Positions 16,734 to 25,220 are shown, numbered from the stretch's first letter. The stretch is DNA of 64,000 bases from Sphingopyxis panaciterrae (GCF_011762125.1 NZ_JAASQN010000001.1:496001-560000), one strand, 5' to 3'. Program-made: numbers and translations. Notes: generated from the letters alone by a model not told the origin.

Positions 16734-17252
16734 ATGAAAAAGATTATGACGATCGCGGCGCTCGGCATCGCGTTGGCCGTATCGGGCTGTGGCAAGAGCG
16801 AGAATGCCGGCGGAACCGTGAAGCGCGAAGCCGGTAACTGGAAGACCGACATCAAGCTGGTGAAGTTCGAAGTTCCCGGCATGCCCGAGGAAATGAAGTC
16901 GGGCATGAAGCAGATGATGGAAGGTGCCAGCGGCATGGACCAGTGCTTCACGCAGGAACAGGTCGACAAGGAGGATATCGCAGCCGAACTCGCCAAGGGC
17001 CCGGGCAATGGCGGCGAGTGCACCTGGTCGAAGAAGAATGTCAGCGGCGGCAAGGTTGATGTCGCGGGCACCTGCAAGGCGAATGGCCAGACCGTCGACA
17101 TGGCGATGACCGGCACGATCGAGGCGAAGAAGAACGACGTCACGATCACCACCAAGGGCAAGATCCCGACGGGGGGCGACATGGAAATGGTCATGCAGAT
17201 GACCAGCGTCCACACCGGCCCGTGCAAGCCGGCGGGCACCGCGAAGAGCTGA
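16734..17252 (+). CDS. DUF3617 domain lipoprotein (copy 1)
   Basis: 172 residues with a lipoprotein signal and lipobox VSGC, so the mature chain begins at Cys19. The body is DUF3617: VKREAGNWKTDIKLVKFEVPG, a Cys pair flanking the CFTQEQVDKED segment, GECTWSKKNVSGGKVDVAGTC and a final GPCKP. Function is unknown; the family is abundant in sphingomonad periplasms. It diverges from uvrB and is followed by a strong terminator and a paralogue at 17425. SD CAGGAGACAGGGT precedes the ATG. Confidence 0.9.
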   Translation: MKKIMTIAALGIALAVSGCGKSENAGGTVKREAGNWKTDIKLVKFEVPGMPEEMKSGMKQMMEGASGMDQCFTQEQVDKEDIAAELAKGPGNGGECTWSKKNVSGGKVDVAGTCKANGQTVDMAMTGTIEAKKNDVTITTKGKIPTGGDMEMVMQMTSVHTGPCKPAGTAKS

Positions 17253-17280
17253 TCGCGGTCCGGTTCGAAGACCGGGTTCA

Positions 17281-17321
17281 GGAAAAGGGGCGTTGGCTGC
17301 TGCCGGCGCCCCTTTTCCTTG
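17281..17321 (+). terminator. Intrinsic terminator after DUF3617 copy 1
   Basis: GGAAAAGGGGCG (17281-17292) pairs perfectly with CGCCCCTTTTCC (17307-17318) around a 14-nt loop. The T-rich right arm acts as the U-tract. It separates the two DUF3617 genes, so they are probably independent transcripts. Confidence 0.8.
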
Positions 17322-17424
17322 GTCTGCCGATCTTTTCCTGACCTCTGTGCATCATCGTCGAAATTTGGCGCAACCATATATCGGGAAAGGGGTTTTCGCT
17401 TTGCTCAACAGGAGGATGGAGCCC

Positions 17425-17964
17425 ATGAAGAAGTTCGTTACGGTTGCGGTAATCGGTGTTTCGCTGGCACTCGGTGGCTGCGGTAAGTCGGATAGCTCGG
17501 CGGATGCCGGCGCCGAAAAGACCAGCGGTGTAGGCGCATCGTCGTCGGGTCCGGTCAAACGCGAAGCCGGCAACTGGAAGACCGACGTGAAGCTGGTCAA
17601 ATTCGATATGCCGGGCGTGCCCGCGAATATGAAGGACCAGATGGAAAAGCAGTTCGCCGCGGCGAGCGGGACCGAACAATGCGTTACGCAGGCACAGGTC
17701 GACCAGGAAAATGCGGCCGATGCGCTGTCGAAGGGTTTCGGCGAAGCCTGCACCTGGGCGAAGAAGGAGATCGGCGGCAGCAAGATCGACGTCGCTGGCA
17801 CCTGCACCTCGAACGGCCAGAAGGTCGAGCTGGCGATGAACGGCACCATGGAGCCGAAGAAGAGCGACGTGCTCGTCACCTCCAAGGGTCCGGCGCCGAC
17901 GGGCGGCCAGATGGAAATGCAGATGCAGGTCACCAGCACCAATATCGGTCCCTGCAAAAGCTGA
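17425..17964 (+). CDS. DUF3617 domain lipoprotein (copy 2)
   Basis: 179 residues, clearly paralogous to the gene at 16734. The same KREAGNWKTDVKLVKFDMPG block, Cys spacing (EQCVTQAQVDQEN, EACTWAKKEIGGSKIDVAGT), and end NIGPCKS are present. The signal MKKFVTVAVIGVSLALGGCG carries the lipobox LGGC. The linker after the Cys is longer and rich in Ser, Ala and Gly. I start at ATG 17425, 9 nt after AGGAGG; ATG 17416 abuts the Shine-Dalgarno and is unlikely. It is followed by a terminator. Confidence 0.9.
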   Translation: MKKFVTVAVIGVSLALGGCGKSDSSADAGAEKTSGVGASSSGPVKREAGNWKTDVKLVKFDMPGVPANMKDQMEKQFAAASGTEQCVTQAQVDQENAADALSKGFGEACTWAKKEIGGSKIDVAGTCTSNGQKVELAMNGTMEPKKSDVLVTSKGPAPTGGQMEMQMQVTSTNIGPCKS

Positions 17965-17990
17965 GATCCGGGCATAGCCCTGTCTCAGGA

Positions 17991-18021
17991 GCGCGCGGCC
18001 GAACGGCCGCGCGCTTTTTTT
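17991..18021 (+). terminator. Intrinsic terminator after DUF3617 copy 2
   Basis: GCGCGCGGCC (17991-18000), loop GAAC, GGCCGCGCGC (18005-18014), followed by seven T (18015-18021). A textbook rho-independent terminator. Confidence 0.92.
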
Positions 18022-18081
18022 GCGTGCGGAGCCGCGGCGGGAGTGACCATCATCGGCCGATTGTTGACGTTTATAACCATT

Positions 18082-18173
18082 GTCACCCCGGACTTGATCC
18101 GGGGTCACGCTTGAACTCGAAAACTGCAGAGCACTTCAAAAAAAGCGGGATCCCGGGTCAAGCCCGGGATGAC
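18082..18173. repeat. Dispersed composite palindromic repeat, copy 2
   Basis: Same architecture as 11968-12060: GTCACCCCGGACTTGATCCG on the left, CACTTCAAAAAAAGCGGGAT and then CCCGGGTCAAGCCCGGGATG on the right. The outer arms are nearly identical between copies, while the 25-30 bp between them have diverged. Confidence 0.8.
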
Positions 18174-18292
18174 AAATGGGGAGGGCCGAAAGCCGCCGGC
18201 GACGGTTAGTCAGCGTGGGAACGGTTGCTCCACCCCACGCAGACGCCACCCGAGCGCCGCGATCCAAATCGCGCGGCGTCTGGTGCCATTTT

Positions 18293-18566
18293 CGATACGA
18301 TACTAAGCTTTATGCTTTCCGTATCGGCACAGCATGATAAAGCGATCCTGTAAGAAAGGTCGCAGAGGATTTCGAAGGGAAGCGGACTCGCCGGGTAGAA
18401 AGCAGGTGGGGCTGCATCCCACCCGGCGAAGTCTCAGTGCATGAAGCCGGAAGATATTCCGAACGGTGCCAGGGACCAGCTCGCACCTTTCGACCCACCG
18501 GCTTCAATCCGTCCAACTGAGATCATGTCTCAGACCAGACCGCGGCGCTGTGGGGGGACACCGCGA
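18293..18566 (+). ncRNA. Candidate structured RNA or long structured leader (unidentified)
   Basis: No gene fits here, but base pairing is dense. Stem A: GACT+CGCCGGGT (18385-18396) with ACCCGGCG+A+AGTC (18421-18433), enclosing GCAG/CTGC. Stem B: TGAAGCCGG (18442-18450) with CCGGCTTCA (18498-18506), enclosing GGTGC/GCACC. Stem C: CTGAGA (18517-18522) can pair either with TCTCAG at 18432-18437 or with TCTCAG at 18528-18533. Stem D: CGCGG/CCGCG with inner TGT/ACA at 18541-18565. Upstream, CGATACG and CGTATCG (18294-18325) also pair. It does not match tmRNA, RNase P, SRP or 6S patterns as I remember them. Strand and ends are guesses. Confidence 0.35.
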
Positions 18567-18810
18567 CAATATGAAAATTACAGAAACCGGTGACAGATTG
18601 CAGTTACATGAGGTCACGTAGCGGGGTGTAGCAAGTTGATAACCGTTCGTTAACCTTGTTCGACGCTTTTCCGGGCCGTTTGCCGCGGCCGTTTTGAGAT
18701 TTGAGGGAGCGTGGCGCGTTTGTTACCGTTACGAGGTAGTAACAATGGCTGGCTGCGTTTTGTGATTGGCGTATCTACCGCACCGCTCGTCGGAGCATTT
18801 GAGGGGTAGC

Positions 18811-20571
18811 ATGGACCACGCGAAAGCGAACGATACACAGGATAGCGGCGAGACCGACCGGATCATCGTGCAGGAATGCGAGCGGCTGCTCGAATCGCCG
18901 ATGTTCATCCGTTCGCCCGTCCTGTCGCGGCTCCTGCAATTCCTTGTCGAACATCGTCTGCGCGGCGGACGCAGTGCGCCCAAGGCCTATGCGATCGCAA
19001 CCGAGGCGCTGGGCCGCAGCGCCGATTTCGATCCCGCAGTCGACAGCTATCCGCGCGTCATGGTCGGGCGCCTGCGCAGCCTGCTCGACCGCTATTATGC
19101 CGACACACCATGGGTCCACCGGCTGCGGGTGCCGCAGGGCAGCTATGAAGTCGTCGTCCAGCATCGCAACGCCCCCCCGGCGCGCTCGCCCGAAGAGCGG
19201 AGCGACGCGGCGGAGGGGACGGGCGCCGATCAGGCTGCGCCTGCCGATCGGCCGCCGCCCGGCGGGCCGTCGCGCGCCATATCCGGCCGGCATCCCCTGC
19301 GCTGGGCCGCCGCGATCGTGATCGTCGCGCTCGCACTGCTTGCCGGATGGTGGTTCACGGCCGGAAAGGGCAAATTGCTCGCCTCCGAGCCCGTCGCGAT
19401 GCCGCTGCTCGACGTCAGCGCGCCGCTCGCGGGCGACAGCGGACCATCGCGCGCGCTTGCCCGCGCGCTCGATGGCAAGCTGCGCGACGGCCTTCGCCGC
19501 TTTGATCTCGTCGACCTCCGCAGTGCCGGCGCGCCGGGCGATACGGCGGCCGGAAGCCGCGTCGACTACCGCCTCGACACGTCGCTGGTGCGGACGCTCG
19601 AAGGCAATGTGGATGTCACGCTCGTGCTCAACCGCGTCGCCGACCAGCGTACCATCTGGTCGCAGCAGCTTCGTCTGACCGCCGACGAGGTGCCCGAATT
19701 TGCCGCGATCGACCCCGCGATCGCGCAGGTCGCTGGCGATTTCGGCGTGATCGTGCGCGACCAGGTTCAGCGCGAGCCCGACAATTTCAGTCCGGGCTTT
19801 CCGTGCCTCGCCCAGTTCAATCGCATGCGCCAGATGCGCCATGCGCAGGGGCGCGAGCAGGTCGACGCCTGCCTCCGCGTGTCGCTCAAGGCCAATCCGA
19901 CCGATCCGGTGACGCTTACCGCGCTGTCGCTCCTGCGCTTTGGCGACTGGCAGCCGCGGCGGCAGACCAAGACCGGACAGCAAGCCTTCGCCGAGGCGCG
20001 GTCGTTTGCCGAACAAAGCTATCAGAACGGCCCGAGCAGTTCCGCCGGCCTGTTCGCGATGGCGCGCGCCAATTTCTATTCGGGCAATTGCGCCGCGGGT
20101 AATGCGATGGGCGACGGGGCGATCCGGCTCAATCCCTATGATGCCGATATCTCCGGCTTCCTCGGCCTGTTCAAGACGACCTGCGGCCAGATGGAGGAGG
20201 GGGAGGCGTTGCTGCGCCGGTCGCTCGCGCTCGATTCCTCCTATCCCGGCGTGCCCGCGGTAACGCTGGCCTTCCTGCTGTCGCAGCGCGGCGAGCAGGG
20301 TGAGGCGCTGTCGATCCTCGATCATATGCCGTCGCCGAGCAACATGGAGCCGCAATATCTGATGGTGCGTTCGGTCGTCCTGGCGAGGTCGGGCAACCTG
20401 CTCGAAGCGCGGCGCCAGTGGCAGCGCCTGCTCGACTATACGAAGCAGCCGGCCGCCGCGCCGCCCGAACAGGTGCTGCGCCAGTTCGTTATCACCCCCG
20501 TGGTGATCCAGCGCGCCTCCGCGGCGCTGCGCGAAGCGGGCGTGGCGCCTGCGACGAAACCCCTGCCGTGA
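18811..20571 (+). CDS. Membrane-anchored TPR protein with N-terminal DNA-binding-like domain
   Basis: 586 residues. The N-terminal 100 (ECERLLESPMFIRSPVLSRL, then FLVEHRL, AYAIATEALGR, DFDPAVDSYPRVMVGRLRSL) form a domain seen before TolB/FlgO-like and TPR modules in CadC-like signalling proteins, resembling a winged helix. A proline- and Ala-rich linker leads to one transmembrane helix (about residues 170-190) and a periplasmic part: a FlgO-like nucleotide-free domain (LARALDGKLRDGLRRFDLVD) and TPR-type helices to the C-terminus. Start at ATG 18811 after GAGGGG. It probably senses an envelope signal, but the target is unknown. Confidence 0.65.
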   Translation: MDHAKANDTQDSGETDRIIVQECERLLESPMFIRSPVLSRLLQFLVEHRLRGGRSAPKAYAIATEALGRSADFDPAVDSYPRVMVGRLRSLLDRYYADTPWVHRLRVPQGSYEVVVQHRNAPPARSPEERSDAAEGTGADQAAPADRPPPGGPSRAISGRHPLRWAAAIVIVALALLAGWWFTAGKGKLLASEPVAMPLLDVSAPLAGDSGPSRALARALDGKLRDGLRRFDLVDLRSAGAPGDTAAGSRVDYRLDTSLVRTLEGNVDVTLVLNRVADQRTIWSQQLRLTADEVPEFAAIDPAIAQVAGDFGVIVRDQVQREPDNFSPGFPCLAQFNRMRQMRHAQGREQVDACLRVSLKANPTDPVTLTALSLLRFGDWQPRRQTKTGQQAFAEARSFAEQSYQNGPSSSAGLFAMARANFYSGNCAAGNAMGDGAIRLNPYDADISGFLGLFKTTCGQMEEGEALLRRSLALDSSYPGVPAVTLAFLLSQRGEQGEALSILDHMPSPSNMEPQYLMVRSVVLARSGNLLEARRQWQRLLDYTKQPAAAPPEQVLRQFVITPVVIQRASAALREAGVAPATKPLP

Positions 20572-20709
20572 AACACTTGCCTTGATGGTGCGATATCAGG
20601 CAGAAAGCACGCGGCGCCAACCATCCGGCGCCAGCCCTCTTGCCAGCCCCGCCGCCGCGCACTAGGGCAAACCCCGACATTCACGGCTTAGTCAGAAAAG
20701 GAATAGCGC

Positions 20710-20946
20710 ATGAGCGATTCGGCCGAAAAGGTTAAAAAGATCGTCGTCGAACATCTGGGCGTCGAAGCCGACAAGGTCACCGAAGAAGCGAGCTTCATCG
20801 ATGATCTGGGCGCAGACAGCCTCGACATCGTCGAACTGGTGATGGCGTTCGAAGAAGAATTCGGCGTCGAAATCCCCGACGATGCGGCGGAGAAGATCGC
20901 GACCGTCAAGGATGCGATCGACTATATCGAAGCGAACAAGGGCTAA
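20710..20946 (+). CDS. acpP: Acyl carrier protein
   Basis: 78 acidic residues. The phosphopantetheine attachment site is Ser37 in [15 protein letters not shown]. The protein carries growing acyl chains for type II fatty-acid synthesis. AAAGGA precedes the ATG by 8 nt. fabF follows after 169 bp, with a hairpin-T7 structure between them, so read-through or a second promoter would be needed for fabF. Confidence 0.97.
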   Translation: MSDSAEKVKKIVVEHLGVEADKVTEEASFIDDLGADSLDIVELVMAFEEEFGVEIPDDAAEKIATVKDAIDYIEANKG

Positions 20947-21001
20947 TATGGCTCTGTCCGGCGTGGCCGGACGCGGCGGCGACGCCGCCCACGCGTTTCC
21001 G

Positions 21002-21049
21002 GCTTCCCGGTCCCGAGCGTTCGCGCGCAGTGGCCGGGAAGCTTTTTTT
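21002..21049 (+). terminator. Terminator or attenuator between acpP and fabF
   Basis: GCTTCCCGG (21002-21010) pairs with CCGGGAAGC (21034-21042), followed by seven T (21043-21049). It would end most acpP transcripts before fabF, consistent with the much higher demand for ACP than for FabF. Confidence 0.8.
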
Positions 21050-21115
21050 ATGGATATGCGTCTTCTGAAATGACGCGGCACCCCGCGGGGACGGGGGCCG
21101 ATGAAAGGAACGATT

Positions 21116-22378
21116 ATGCGCCGGGTTGTGGTGACGGGTTTGGGTTTGGTGACGCCGCTTGGCGCCGACGTGGAAACCACGTGGAAAAATCTGATCGCCG
21201 GCAAATCGGGCGCCGGTACCATCACCCATTTCGACGCATCGGACCAGAAATGCACGATCGCGTGCGAGGTCAAGGGCCCCGACCATGAATATGGCTTCGA
21301 CCCCGGCAAGCGCGTCGACCACAAGGTGCAGCGCCAGGTCGATCCGTTCATCATCTTCGGCATCGACGCCGCGGGCCAGGCGCTCGAGGATGCGGGCCTC
21401 ACCGATCTTACCGAAGAACAGAAGGTGCGCGCCGGCTGCTCGATCGGATCGGGCATCGGTGGCCTGCCGGGCATCGAGAGCGAAAGCCTGCTGCTCGCCG
21501 AAAAGGGGCCGGGCCGCGTCTCGCCGCACTTCGTCCATGGCCGCCTGATCAACCTGATCTCGGGCCAAGTCAGCATCAAATATGGCCTGAAAGGTCCGAA
21601 CCACGCCGTCGTCACCGCCTGTTCGACCGGCGCGCATTCGATCGGCGACGCGGCGCGGATGATCAAGGACGACGATGCCGACATCATGCTCGCGGGCGGC
21701 GCCGAGGCGACGATCTGCCCGATCGGCATCGCCGGCTTCGCCCAGGCGCGCGCGCTCAACATGAGCTACAACGACCGCCCCGAACAGGCGAGCCGCCCCT
21801 ATGACAAGGACCGCGACGGCTTCGTGATGGGCGAAGGCGCGGGCGTCGTCGTGCTCGAGGAATATGAGCATGCCAAGGCGCGCGGCGCCAAGATCTACGC
21901 CGAAGTCGTCGGCTATGGCCTGTCGGGCGACGCCTATCACGTCACCGCGCCCGATCCCGAAATGGACGGCGCCTTCCGCTCGATGAGCGCGGCGCTCAAG
22001 AAGGCGGGCATGACCCCCGCCGACATCGACTATATCAACGCGCACGGCACTTCGACAATGGCCGACACGATCGAACTCGGCGCGGTGAAGCGCCTGTTCG
22101 GCGACGCGATGGGCAATGTATCGATGAGCTCGACCAAGTCCGCCATCGGACATCTGCTCGGCGGTGCCGGCGCAGTCGAGACGATCTTCTGCATCCTGGC
22201 GATTCGCGACCAGATCGTCCCGCCGACGCTCAACCTCGACAATCCCGACGAAGGCACCGAGGGTGCCGACCTCGTCCCGCACGTCGCGAAAAAGCGCAAG
22301 GTCAAGGCGGCGCTCAACAACAGCTTCGGTTTCGGCGGCACCAACGCCAGCCTGATCGTCAAGGCGGTCGAAGACTGA
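21116..22378 (+). CDS. fabF: 3-oxoacyl-[acyl-carrier-protein] synthase II
   Basis: 420 residues of the KAS II condensing enzyme that elongates acyl-ACP with malonyl-ACP. The catalytic Cys169 lies in VVTACSTGAHSIG, and the two histidines in NAHGTSTM and KSAIGHLLGGAGAVE; the C-terminal NNSFGFGGTNASL closes the active site. I use ATG 21116, preceded by AAAGGA; the frame's earlier ATG at 21101 overlaps the Shine-Dalgarno. Part of acpP-fabF-mltG, a widely conserved order. Confidence 0.96.
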   Translation: MRRVVVTGLGLVTPLGADVETTWKNLIAGKSGAGTITHFDASDQKCTIACEVKGPDHEYGFDPGKRVDHKVQRQVDPFIIFGIDAAGQALEDAGLTDLTEEQKVRAGCSIGSGIGGLPGIESESLLLAEKGPGRVSPHFVHGRLINLISGQVSIKYGLKGPNHAVVTACSTGAHSIGDAARMIKDDDADIMLAGGAEATICPIGIAGFAQARALNMSYNDRPEQASRPYDKDRDGFVMGEGAGVVVLEEYEHAKARGAKIYAEVVGYGLSGDAYHVTAPDPEMDGAFRSMSAALKKAGMTPADIDYINAHGTSTMADTIELGAVKRLFGDAMGNVSMSSTKSAIGHLLGGAGAVETIFCILAIRDQIVPPTLNLDNPDEGTEGADLVPHVAKKRKVKAALNNSFGFGGTNASLIVKAVED

Positions 22379-22387
22379 TTTCTTTCG

Positions 22388-22481
22388 TCATTGCGAGCGG
22401 CGAAGCCGCGTGGCAATCCAGAGTGTGCGCTAACCGCTCTGGATTGCTTCCCCCGGCTTTCGCCGGGGTCGCAATGACGGG
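22388..22481. repeat. Dispersed inverted repeat between fabF and mltG
   Basis: The outer arms CGTCATTGCGA (22388-22398) and TCGCAATGACG (22471-22481) are perfect reverse complements. Inside, GGCAATCCAGAG pairs with CTCTGGATTGCTTC, and CCGGCTTTCGCCGG forms its own hairpin. This is the 'cattgcgag...gcaatccag' repeat class, different from the copies at 11968 and 18082. Confidence 0.85.
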
Positions 22482-22534
22482 AAGGGGACCAGGGTAAAGT
22501 CATCATATTCTAAGCGCCGAATAGGGAGAATCTG

Positions 22535-23476
22535 GTGCATTCGTTCCGTTGGCTGACGATTGCGATCTTGGCCCTGTTGCTCGCCGCCTGTTCGGGTGGC
22601 GCGCCGCGCGATGCCGTGGTCGTCATTCCGCAGGGGGCGAGCATCGCGAAGGCGGGCGAACTTCTCGAAACCGCGGGGGCGGTATCTGCCTCGGACTTCC
22701 GTAACCAGGCGCGCTTCTTCGGCTCCGACGACCCGATCAAGCCCGGCGAGTATAAGATCGAAAAGGGGATGGACGCAGGCGACATCCTGAAATTGCTCCA
22801 GTCGGGCAAGACGATCCAGCGGCTGGTGATGATCCCCGAGGGCATGCCCTCGATCATGGTGTGGGACCGGCTGATGGCCGAGCCGCGGCTGAAGGGCAAA
22901 ATCCCGGTGCCCGCCGAAGGCAGCATCCTTCCCGACAGCTATGCCTTCACCACCGGCGAAAGCCGCGCCGCCGTGGTCAAACGCATGCAGGCGGCGATGG
23001 ACAAGGCGTTCGCCGAACTGTGGAAGAAGCGCAGCCCGCGCACCGCGGTCAAGGATCGCAACGAGGCAATGACGCTCGCCTCGATCGTCGAGAAGGAAAC
23101 CGGCGTCGCCGCCGAGCGCCGCACCGTCGCGGGCGTCTACACGAACCGCCTCGCGGTCGGCATGAAGCTTCAGGCCGACCCGACGATCATCTATCCGATC
23201 ACCAGGGGCAAACCGCTCGGCCGCCGTATATTGCGCTCCGAAATCCAGGCGGTGAACGGATATAACACCTACAGCATGATCGGCCTGCCCAAGGGACCGA
23301 TCGCCAACCCCGGCAAGGCCTCGATCGCCGCGGTGCTTGACCCCGAGGCGAACGACTATCTCTTCTTCGTCGCCAAGGGCGACGGCGGCCACATCTTCGC
23401 GCGGACGCTGTCCGAACATAATGCCAATGTGCAAAAATGGTACCAGCTGCGGCGCGAGCGCGGGGAGATGGAATAA
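22535..23476 (+). CDS. mltG: Endolytic transglycosylase MltG
   Basis: 313 residues of the YceG/MltG family, which cuts nascent peptidoglycan strands and so sets glycan length. A short hydrophobic N-terminus ends in LLLAACSGG, a lipobox, so this copy may be a lipoprotein rather than a transmembrane-anchored protein. The LysM-like part (VVVIPQGASIAKAGELL) precedes the catalytic domain with EGSILPDSYAF, the catalytic Glu in ASIVEKETG, and QADPTIIYP, YNTY-x-GLPKGPIANPGK-SI. Start GTG 22535 follows GGGAGAAT. Confidence 0.92.
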   Translation: MHSFRWLTIAILALLLAACSGGAPRDAVVVIPQGASIAKAGELLETAGAVSASDFRNQARFFGSDDPIKPGEYKIEKGMDAGDILKLLQSGKTIQRLVMIPEGMPSIMVWDRLMAEPRLKGKIPVPAEGSILPDSYAFTTGESRAAVVKRMQAAMDKAFAELWKKRSPRTAVKDRNEAMTLASIVEKETGVAAERRTVAGVYTNRLAVGMKLQADPTIIYPITRGKPLGRRILRSEIQAVNGYNTYSMIGLPKGPIANPGKASIAAVLDPEANDYLFFVAKGDGGHIFARTLSEHNANVQKWYQLRRERGEME

Positions 23477-23502
23477 CCGCGCGGTTCGAGGAAGGGATTC
23501 GA

Positions 23503-24255
23503 ATGACCACGGCAAAGCTCTTCCTCCACGGCGTCCCCGACAGCCCCGCCATCTGGCGCCCGCTGCTCGCCATACTCGACCTTGGCGCGACCCCCGTCGC
23601 GGTTCCCGCGCTCCCGGGCTTCACCGCTCCGCTCCCCGCCGGCTTCCCCGCGACGAAGGAAGCCTATGCCGGCTGGGCGATCGGGCAAGCCGAAGCGCTG
23701 TTCGCGCAACATGGCCCGATCGACATCGTCGGCCACGACTGGGGCGCCCTGATCACCCAACGCGCCGCGATGCTGCGCCCCGATCTGATCCGGAGCTGGG
23801 CGATATCGAACGCCGTTATCGATCCCGATTATCGCGGGCACCGCCTCGCGCGCATCTGGAATACCCCGGTGCTCGGCGAAATCTTCATGGCGCTGAGCAA
23901 GCCCGCGAAGCTTGCCGAGGGGCTCGCGGCGGCGGGCATGCCCGCCGACATCGCTGCCGAAGAGGCCGTACAATGGGCGAACAAGGACAAGCGGCGCGCG
24001 ATCCTGAAGCTCTACCGCTCGGCGAAGGGGCTGAGCTTCGCGCACGACTGGGCGCTCGACATCCCGAAACTGCCCGCGAACGGCGCGCTGGTCTGGGGCG
24101 AAGGCGATCCCTATGTCGAGTTGTCGGTTGCGCAACGCTACGCCGCGAACACCGGCACGCCACTGACCGTGATCGACGGGGCCGGGCATTGGGCCATTGC
24201 CGAGCGCCCGCACGCGGTGGCGGCGGCGCTCACGGCTTTCTGGAACGGGCTTTGA
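23503..24255 (+). CDS. Alpha/beta hydrolase (epoxide hydrolase/haloalkane dehalogenase type)
   Basis: 250 residues. The nucleophile elbow GHDWGAL carries Asp instead of Ser, as in epoxide hydrolases and haloalkane dehalogenases. HGVPDSPAIW near the start forms the oxyanion hole, and GAGHWAIAERP supplies the catalytic His. Start ATG 23503 with GAAGGG upstream. It begins 26 bp after mltG. The substrate cannot be deduced; a related group is simply annotated as alpha/beta fold hydrolases. Confidence 0.85.
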   Translation: MTTAKLFLHGVPDSPAIWRPLLAILDLGATPVAVPALPGFTAPLPAGFPATKEAYAGWAIGQAEALFAQHGPIDIVGHDWGALITQRAAMLRPDLIRSWAISNAVIDPDYRGHRLARIWNTPVLGEIFMALSKPAKLAEGLAAAGMPADIAAEEAVQWANKDKRRAILKLYRSAKGLSFAHDWALDIPKLPANGALVWGEGDPYVELSVAQRYAANTGTPLTVIDGAGHWAIAERPHAVAAALTAFWNGL

Positions 24256-24322
24256 TCGATATATCCGATCATTGTGAGCGGCGCACTCAATTTGACCCCG
24301 GTGTCATTCTTTGGTTGAGGGG

Positions 24323-24907
24323 ATGCGCGCTGGCATCCCGCAGAGCCGCGCGATAGCCGGCCCGGACATCCCCCCTCCCGTCCCGGCCGCTGGCGCCGTG
24401 CCCATCATCGTGACCGCGACGATGGGCACGGCGGACCAGCGTCGGTTCGATGCGCTGCGCGCCGCGCATTTTCCATCCGATCGCAACCATCTTACGGCGC
24501 ATATCACGCTCTTTCACCAGCTGCCGCCGTCGTGCCGCGACGAGTTGACCCGGCTGATCCGCGCGATCGCCGGCGACACGCCGCCGCCCGCCGCGATGCT
24601 TCGCGAGGTCTATTCGCTCGGTGGCGGGGTCGCGTACCGGATCGAGAGCGCCGACCTGCTCGCAATCCGTGAACGCATCGCCGATCGCTTCTTCGGCGCC
24701 CTCTCCGCGCAGGATCGGGGCACGCCGCGCCTTCATATCACGGTCCAGAACAAGGTGGCGCCGGGGCAGGCAAGGGCGCTGCTCGCCGAACTGTCGGATG
24801 CGTTCCGCCCCGGCCCGCTCCCGATCGCGGGACTCGCCGCGCATGACTATCGCGGCGGCCCGTGGGAGCCAGTGTTTGCGGCTAATTTTCGGGGGCGGCG
24901 CGCATGA
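24323..24907 (+). CDS. 2'-5' RNA ligase/phosphoesterase (LigT) family protein
   Basis: About 194 residues with the two His-x-Thr motifs of the 2H phosphoesterase superfamily: AHITLFHQL near residue 57 and LHITVQNKV near residue 139. Members hydrolyse or ligate 2',5' RNA linkages or open cyclic phosphodiesters. The start is uncertain: ATG 24323 directly follows GAGGGG, TTG 24311 lacks a Shine-Dalgarno, and the conserved core begins only around PIIVTATM (24400). The first 25 residues are Pro- and Ala-rich and may be untranslated. Confidence 0.75.
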   Translation: MRAGIPQSRAIAGPDIPPPVPAAGAVPIIVTATMGTADQRRFDALRAAHFPSDRNHLTAHITLFHQLPPSCRDELTRLIRAIAGDTPPPAAMLREVYSLGGGVAYRIESADLLAIRERIADRFFGALSAQDRGTPRLHITVQNKVAPGQARALLAELSDAFRPGPLPIAGLAAHDYRGGPWEPVFAANFRGRRA

Positions 24908-24967
24908 TATTGACCGCGGCTGCGGCCGTGCCTATAGGCGCTGCTCGCCCACGCGGCGACCCTTTGG

Positions 24968-25044
24968 GGCGGAGTAGCTCAGCTGGTTAGAGCACCGGAA
25001 TCATAATCCGGGTGTCGGGGGTTCAAGTCCCTCCTCCGCTACCA
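24968..25044 (+). tRNA. tRNA-Met (anticodon CAU)
   Basis: 77 nt with a full cloverleaf: acceptor GGCGGAG/CTCCGCT (G-U at the first pair), D-arm AGCTCAGCTGGTTAGAGC, anticodon stem CCGGA/TCCGG with loop ATCATAA (anticodon CAT), T-arm GGGGGTTCAAGTCCCTC and encoded CCA. The body resembles elongator tRNA-Met; a tRNA-Ile2 with lysidine-modified CAU is the alternative. No integrase or direct repeat at the 3' end suggests an integration here. Confidence 0.95.
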
Positions 25045-25220
25045 ATAAAATCCGGGCCTTTCTGTCGATTTCAGCCACTTTGGCCAGCGGAACAAGCCGG
25101 AAACGGTTTGCATCGTGTCGATATGTGCGCCGGTTCTTACTCATTAGCCTTCCTGGCGCCCTAGGTCGGCGATAGCGCCCGCCATGTCCCGCGGCATCTC
25201 CGTGCGATGGGCGGCCGACG

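Noticed and set aside
18310-18516. 68-codon minus-strand frame within the structured segment
   Set aside because: No ribosome binding site or homology signal, and the base pairing explains the sequence better.
24968-25220. tRNA-Met 3' end as an integration site
   Set aside because: No integrase, no direct repeat of the tRNA 3' end and ordinary genes follow.
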